Shown piece after piece: positions 43,301 through 51,200 of a stretch of 64,000 bases of DNA; positions within the stretch are counted from its first letter, which is position 1; the number at the start of each line of letters is the position of its first letter. The position numbers and the translations under genes were made by a program. The notes under the pieces are model-generated. The model was not told where the DNA came from. It searched no databases and worked only from the letters and a program-made list of their open reading frames with translations. The DNA comes from Anolis sagrei (Eukaryota > Chordata > Lepidosauria > Squamata > Anolidae), in assembly GCF_037176765.1 (NCBI RefSeq), contig NC_090022.1:88485891-88549890 (forward strand), in the 5' to 3' direction.

Positions 43301-46300
43301 CCTACGGACCCACCGCCAAGATACTACACTTAGAGAATCATCATTCTCTGGCTACGAAGGATTGCCTAAGTAAGTAAGTACTGGGATAGCTCGTTGGTAC
43401 CTTAATTCCATCAGAGGTTAGATTGGGCATGGGGCAAACTTTGGTCCTCCAGGTGTTTTGGACTTCAACACACACACTTCCTAACAGCCTATGGGAGTGG
43501 GATAGTGCTGAGGACTGTTTGGGAAGGCAAGACTTGTAGAATAAGACCTGGACCAAAGTCAGTAAGTGCCCCAAGGACCAAACCCAATATAGGAAAGAGG
43601 AAAAAGCAACAGAGAAATAGGACTTCCCAGGAGGGAGCAGAGAGGAGTGTGGACGCTCCTGGCACCTGTCTGTAACTATTATTTACATGAAGGATGGAGC
43701 AACATGGAAGCTTCATGAAGGCATGATTGTTTCACAAAACCTTATGATTTGGAACTCCCTCAGACAAGACCTAAGTAGGTACGTGCAACATTAGAAGTTC
43801 TTGACTATGAGATTTCATGAATAGAAAATGGAAAAACTCACCTGACTATGCAGAAGAGGTTTACGTTGGCATTATACATTGAAAAATCAATGAAGATGGC
43901 CCTTGTCCCTCTAGTGATCCAGCTATGTTTCTTGAGAAACAAGAGCTTCTCCAGACTTTTTTCCTTTGACTTGGGCAAGGTGAACATAAATCCTCCGCTG
44001 CCGTACAGACCAATAAGGCCCCAGTGCCATGGAGACAACGTTTGAGAGGAAGAATAAAACCATCTGTTGATGGGATAAGAAGGGAATGCCTGAGTTCACA
44101 GGTAACACTCTTCTAACGTTTTCATCTATCAATCCCAACTTCCTGATTATTTAAACTAAATATGCAGAAGGATCTTGTAGCACCCTTGAGACTGAGGACC
44201 CTTCCAAGGCCTTTCCACGCAGCCCTATATCCCAGGATATCAAGGCAGAAAATCCCACATTATCTGAGTGTGGACTCAGATAACCCAGTTTAAAGCAGAT
44301 ATTGTGGGATTTTCTGCCTTGATACCCTGGGATATAGGGCTGTGTGGAAGGGCCCCCAGACAGGCATTATATCACAGGATCTGATCCCAGATTTTCTGCT
44401 TTAAACTGGATTATATGAGTCCGCACTGCCAGATAATCTGGAATAAACAGAAAACCTGGCATCAGATCCTGGGATATAGGACCTGTTTGGAAGGGCCCTG
44501 AGAGAACAAGGTTGGTAGCATAGATAACAGGTGAAGCTACAATCTTGAATTAATGCAGTTTGACACCAATTTAACTGCCATGGGTCCATGCTATGGGACC
44601 CTGGGGATTGTAGTCTGGTGAGGCACCAACACTGTTTGGCAAAAGGAGGCTAAAGATCTATTCAAACTGAAACTCCCACAATTCCACAGCATTTTAGCCA
44701 TGATCACTGAAGTGATATCGAATTGCATTCATCATCCAATGTAGGTGCACTTTTAAAAAGCACCTTGAATGTCTTAAGAAAAATAGTAGAGTTGTAAAAC
44801 TGAAACTCCCATGATTTCATAGCAATGAGCCATGGCAGTTAAATCAGTGTCAAACTACATTAATTCTACAGCACAGATGCATCTTAAATCTCATACTTCC
44901 TCAGTTCTATGGAAACTTATGCTATAATTCTTGTCTCTCAGTTAATCTCTAAAAATGTTACAAGATCCTTTTGAATACTGATATTCCAGACTAACTGGCA
45001 ATTGATGTCAAAGTTCTTCCTCCAAGACAGTGGTTCTCAACCTGGGGTCCCCAGATGTTTTTGGCCTACAACTCCCAGAAATCCCAGCCAGTTTACCAGC
45101 TGTTAGGATTTCTGGGAGTTGTAGGCCAAAAACATCTGGGGACCCCAGGTTGAGAACCACTGCTCCAAGACAAAGCACCAACATAAGAGACCTGAATGAT
45201 CCAGGATGGAACCGCAGTACAGCGCACAGAGGTAACTCCCTCCTGCCCAACAGGGTTCTGATCCAGATTAAGATCTTCATGTCTACTCTGTGACTCTAAA
45301 ATTCATTCACACAAATTACATAAATTGTGTCCCCTCTTTGAAGAATTGTCATTTTTTCTTTACTCTAAGAGAACATCTCTCTAGAAATCTTTAGCACAAC
45401 TTTATGGCTAACTTCTGACTTAGGGCCCTTCCACACAGCCCTATATCCCAGAATACCAAGGCAGAAAATCCCACATTATCTGAGTGTGGACTCAGATCCC
45501 ATCCAGACAGTACCTTTATTGTGGTATTTACCGCAATAAAGGAGGGGCTGTCCAGACAATGTTCTGGATAGTCCCAAATTAATTCTTTACAAACCAGTAA
45601 AACCCTGGTTTGTAGCGAATTAATTAGATTGTTGATTTATTCTGCACCTTCTTGGAAGGCGCGGGATAAGGTCACCACTTCCGGTATCTGGACTACAGTC
45701 CAGACAACATTCCCATAGTTTGCCAGGCTAGATAAGCCCATTAAATTGGAAGAATACCCACCCCTCCCCCTAAGCTGCCAGACCTGGAATGACCCCCCCC
45801 CCCCCCCGCGCGCTCTCCTGGCACATCATTTGTACGTGCAGGGAAAGCTGCTCCGCAAGTATACTGCAGGCCAGGTAAGTTTTTTTTAAACTTTTCAAAA
45901 GGGTCTGGGGGCTTGGGGGGGAGGGCTTCCAGACATTCTCTCGGGCTAGTCCCAAGATAATGTCTGGACATCCACCCCAGAAAGTGCACGCTTTCTGGGA
46001 TGAGTGTGGACAGGCCACCCAGGAAAATCCGCATTTTTTAAAACATGGATTCTCCTGGGATAAAGGGCTGTCTGGATCCAGCCTCAGATAACCCAGTTCA
46101 AAACAGATATTGTGGGATTTTCTGCCTCGATATTCTGGGATAAAGGGCTGTGTAGAAAGGCCCTTAGAGATTCCTAGAGAGGTATTTTCTCAGGTCCTCC
46201 AGTGTGATTCCAAGAGAGAACATTTTACCCAATAGGAGTTGGGTGTTTGTTTTGTAAACACACTTTTAAGAACCAGGAACAACAGTTATAAAGTAAGAAC

Positions 46301-48237
46301 AAACCAGATCTGAAACAGTACTTTGCAATTGGTTTATTCCTCTAATTTGTTCTACTCCTAGTAGCTACAGCTCCCTTATTCAAACATAACAGTAAACAAT
46401 GGCTAATTGGCCACATAAATCTTCAAATTACTTGGGAAGGAGGGAGTACTAGGCTGGCATTTGGCCTGATCTAATAATTTATGCAGGTGAAATCAGCAGG
46501 ATATCATTACTTGAGCTTATTTAATTTAAACTTCTGATACTTTAAGTAGCATGGACATACAATTTTGATAATTTAGACCCCACAATATAGTAAAGTGATT
46601 TCCCAGTGCTTCCCAAGAAAGCAATCCCCTTGCTAATCTTATTATTTTAAATAACAAAAATACTTTGTTATTATTAGAGAAAAGCATGGAAGTTTGAATG
46701 TTTCTATACTTACTCAGTATCATTCTTGAGGCCAAAGCTTTCTCTGTCCTCATATACATACCGGTATTGACCATAACAGACTTTCATAAATGCCCGGAAA
46801 GAGGGATAGATCGAACATGTGTTGTTACGGATTTTTAGTTGCCGAATCTGAGGTACTCCTAACAGCAAGTTCTCATAGTAGATGTGGCTGCTGTTTTTAT
46901 GTATAGATGTGGAATTGGTATTGTACCATGTGTTCCAAAAAAGGCCATCCAGAAGTGGTCCTTCTAGAAACTACATCACACAAAATAAACAGAGATTAAT
47001 GTTTCATTGTACAGAACGAAGTCAGTAATTAGTACTCTTATTTCGTATCTAAAATTGTTTGAAGTCTTTGGCAAAAGCTAGAAATGCAGTGAGCATTACA
47101 GCTTGGTCAAAAGGCTATTCATGTTTATACATTTATTGACACTGCCATAACAAAATCAATATATTTAACCTGCAAAGTAGGGCATATACATGCTTTGATA
47201 TTACTATATGTTCAAAGATGCCATCAATTCCATTTAAAGAGCAGTCTTGAAAATGTCTGCTTAGAGGTAACTCTTACTGAGGTCAAAGGGTCTTGCAACC
47301 AAGTACACAAATTTAACCTTCAAAACACATCAACGCCCCTACATCATCCCTTGCTCTCTTCTTTTGAAGTCTCAAAGGTATGTTCAGGACTAGTATAACA
47401 ATTTATATGATTTTGCGCATGAACATTGGTGAAAAACACTACATAAATAATAAGGAATATGAAACAGATGCTGCCTGTACAGGAGTAAATTATACCAATT
47501 AAGGAAGCAGGCAATGACAATAATTAGGGGTGGAGTAATCCACTTAAACCTTGTTATATTATTAACTGCTATGCAACAATCCTCCCATCATTATCCTAAA
47601 TAAGCCAGGCAGATGAAGATTTCTGATCCAAAGCTTGGAAAGTTTCATTTCCACAGTAATTCCATCAGTCATTCATTACAATATTTCCAAAGTAACCCAT
47701 TTCTGTTACTCATTACAGGGTAGAGTATCCCTAATCAGAAATGCTTGGGAACAAAAGTGTTTTAGATTTTTTGAGGGGAGAGGGATTTTGGAATACCTGA
47801 ATTTGCATTTAGTACATAATGAGGTATCTTGGAAATAGAGCCCAAGTCTAAACATGGAATTTATTTCTGATTCATATACAACTTATACACATACCCTGAA
47901 GGTTATTTTATACTGTAAATTTTAATGATTTAGTCCATGAAACAACAACAACAACAACAACAACAATGCAAAGATTGGCACAAGCCAGTATGGTGGTCCC
48001 AGTGGTGATCGACACACTAGGCACAATGCCTAAAGACCTTGGTCTGCACTTAAAAATAATCGGTGCTGACAAAATTACCATCTGTCAGGTGCAAAGGGTC
48101 ACCTTACTTGGATTTGCGCACACTATTCACTGATACATCATACAGTCCTAGACACTTGGGAAGTGTCAGACGTGTGATCGAATACAAAAGTCAGCATAGT
48201 GATCTTGTTTGTTGTGTACAAAATTTGTTGTGCATCA

Positions 48238-48274
<37 letters not shown>

Positions 48275-51200
48275 GTTTTGCCCGCCTCTCCTCGTGGCTT
48301 GACAACATTTGTGTACACAGAATTATCAGAAAGCAAAAGTATTAAGTGGACAATTTTGGCGTATTTTAAATAAGGGATGATTAACTCATTGTTTTACTTG
48401 CAGAAAGGCTCATTACTGTTCTTTTTCTTTCTATTAGCTTTGTGGTAAGAAATGCTTAGAATTGATAAGAGAGTCCTTGAAAAGCTACTGTCACGACACC
48501 TACAAAAACAACCTTTGAATTACTTAGTAGACCGATGAAGTAATGGCAAAGATTGCTATTAAAATACAATTTTCATTACAACCTCAATAAAAGCTAGAAA
48601 CAACACCACTACATGCCATTCATTACTTTCATTTTAAACATCAACTTCATAGAGCTGGGTTGTGGTGAGTTTTCCGGGCTGTATGGCTATGTTCCAGACA
48701 CTTTATCTCCTGATGTTTCATCCACATCTATGGCAGGCATCCCCAGAGGTTGTAAGGTCTGTTGGAAACCTTGTATGGTTTTCATAATGTTGTTTAAAAT
48801 GTTTTTAATTTTATCTTGTGAGTTGTTATGACATCAAATTGATGCCAATTTGTAAGCTGCCGTGAGTTGCCTTTGGGCTTGAAAAAGGCAGGACAGAAAT
48901 AATGGTAATAAATAAATAATAAATAAATAAACCAGGCAAGTGAGGTTTATATATCTGTGAAATTTCCAAAAAGGATGCCTCCAGGCAGGAAGCAGCTAGG
49001 CTTTGAAGCTGCAAAGCTATTCAATGCTAATCAGCTGGCCAATTGCAACATTCATACCTGCCTCAAACAGATGAGAGTTCTTTCTCCCACCCTGGTCATT
49101 CCACAGATATATAAACCTCACTTACTTAGTTTCCAACAGACCTCACAACCTCTGAGAATGCCTGCCATAGATGTGGACAAAATGTCAGGAGAGAATGCTT
49201 CTGGACCACAGCCATACAGCCCGAAAAACTCACAGAAACCCAGTAATTCTGGTCATGAAACTTTTTGACGACACATCTTCATAGAGCTGTTTGGGGGGAA
49301 AAACAGTGACAGAATAGCAGTGGATTAAGGAAACCACAAAGCAAAATTATGTGCATGAAAGAATCATAGTAGTGAGAAACCGAGAGAGGACCAACCACCT
49401 ATCTGGGAGATGAAGGGGCTGATTTTAAGCCTAGCTTAAAGATAAGTTGATAATATCTATCAACAATGATAATACAGATCAGGGGCCCTCAAATTAAGCC
49501 CCGCAGTCTTGGTTTGAGGCCTAAAGTCACTTATCTGGCCCCTGCCATAAACTTGAGTTAGGGTCGCCCTAAGTATGAAACAACTTGATGGCACACAACA
49601 CAAACAATCCTAATTAACTTGACTCTCTCATCAGCCAAAAGCAGGCCCATACTTCCCACTGGAACACTTGCAAGTTTATGTTGGTTACCATTATTCTTCA
49701 TTTTAAATACTGTATTGTTCTTTCAAGGGTTTTTTTTTTTTTTTGCACTATAAATAAGATATGTGCAGTATTCATAGGAATTTGTTTGTGGTTTTTTCAA
49801 ATTGTAGTCCAGCCCTCCAACAGTCTGAGGGACCATTAAAAAGGTTTAGGACTCCTAATACAGATCACCTGCTAAGCAAGATTGACTCTGGTTTGAAACA
49901 TGTTGATGTAAGAGACAAACATGCTGTTGGACATAGATTATTGGACGGTCCTTTTTTGTGTATGGTTTAAAATTTGCTCACTGAAGAAAGACATGAAGCC
50001 ATTGGTTTATACAAGCAGCTTGTACACTGCCTATATCCTTTTAAATATGTCCTCCCCTAATTCTCTGAATAACAATAGTACAGAATAAGAACGTTACCTC
50101 CCAATAGTCCGTAATGCTGCCCATGGTTGTGAAATCGGTCTTATCTGTATCAGATAAAGGTGTTTCCAGGAAGAGATTGGACATAACTTTATTCAGGTAG
50201 TACATATCGGTGCTCACCATCCCAAATGTTACTGAAAAGAGAGGTATCAGGAAGAGCTCAGTCCATGCACCTTATTCTTGTTGATACTTGACACTTTTCT
50301 CATTTTAAAGATCATTGCAATAGTTTGTGCAGGAGAAAACAAGTCTGATCTTGCTTATAAATTGTGACTGGCTCATAAACTATGACAAGTAGGTGCTTCC
50401 CATCAAGGGTAGAGCTACACCGTAGAGTTAATGCCACTTTAACTGTCATGGCTCAATGCGATGACATCCTGGGAGTTGTAGTTTGACAAGGTCTATAGCC
50501 TTCTCTGCCAAAGAGTGCTGCTGCTTCATCAAACTACAGCTCCCAGGATTCAACAACACTGAGCCATGGCGGTTAAAGTGGTGTCAAGCTGTATTAATGC
50601 TAGTGTAGATGCATCCTTGGTAAGTGGCAGCATATTTTCTGCATTTCTTGACTATGGCATTAACATTCCTCCTTCTCTCCGATCTCTGAGTAGAACCGTC
50701 CTTTTAGTCCTCTACCTGCTATTTTTCTCCATAGGATTCAGAATGGACAAACAGATTTACAACTAAAGACCCACTTTCTTGCATTTTTTGCAACTACAAA
50801 TCAATTTTCCATCCTAATAATCACTCAGTCCTATCCTTAATAATTAAAAGTCTAAACCAGTGTTTTCCAAACTTTGGTCTTCCAGGTGTTTTGGACTATA
50901 GCTCCCAGAATCCCTGATCTTTGGCCAAAGCAGCTGAGGCTTCTGGGAGTGAAGTCCAAAACACCTGGAAGACCAGCATTTGGGAATCACTGCTCCAAAC
51001 AAAGAAAAACCACACTAATAGATGGCATGCCCTAATTTTATAACTTTTTTTCTATGCAAGTTGAATATTTATTATTGTTTTTGTTTTTTTTAAAAAAACC
51101 CTACCACAACATGACGCAAAATAGCATTTATGTGCAAGGTTAACTAGAAAATTACCCCATTTTCATAGACTTACATATACACAGATCTGTTAGAAAAATG

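Noticed and set aside
48240-48274. CRISPR or other array signal in tandem AAT tracts
   Set aside because: Simple microsatellites in a vertebrate genome.
49140-49190. Hammerhead core in the 48658 element
   Set aside because: CTGAGAA replaces CTGAGGA and the stem-II foot is altered, so I do not call a working ribozyme.
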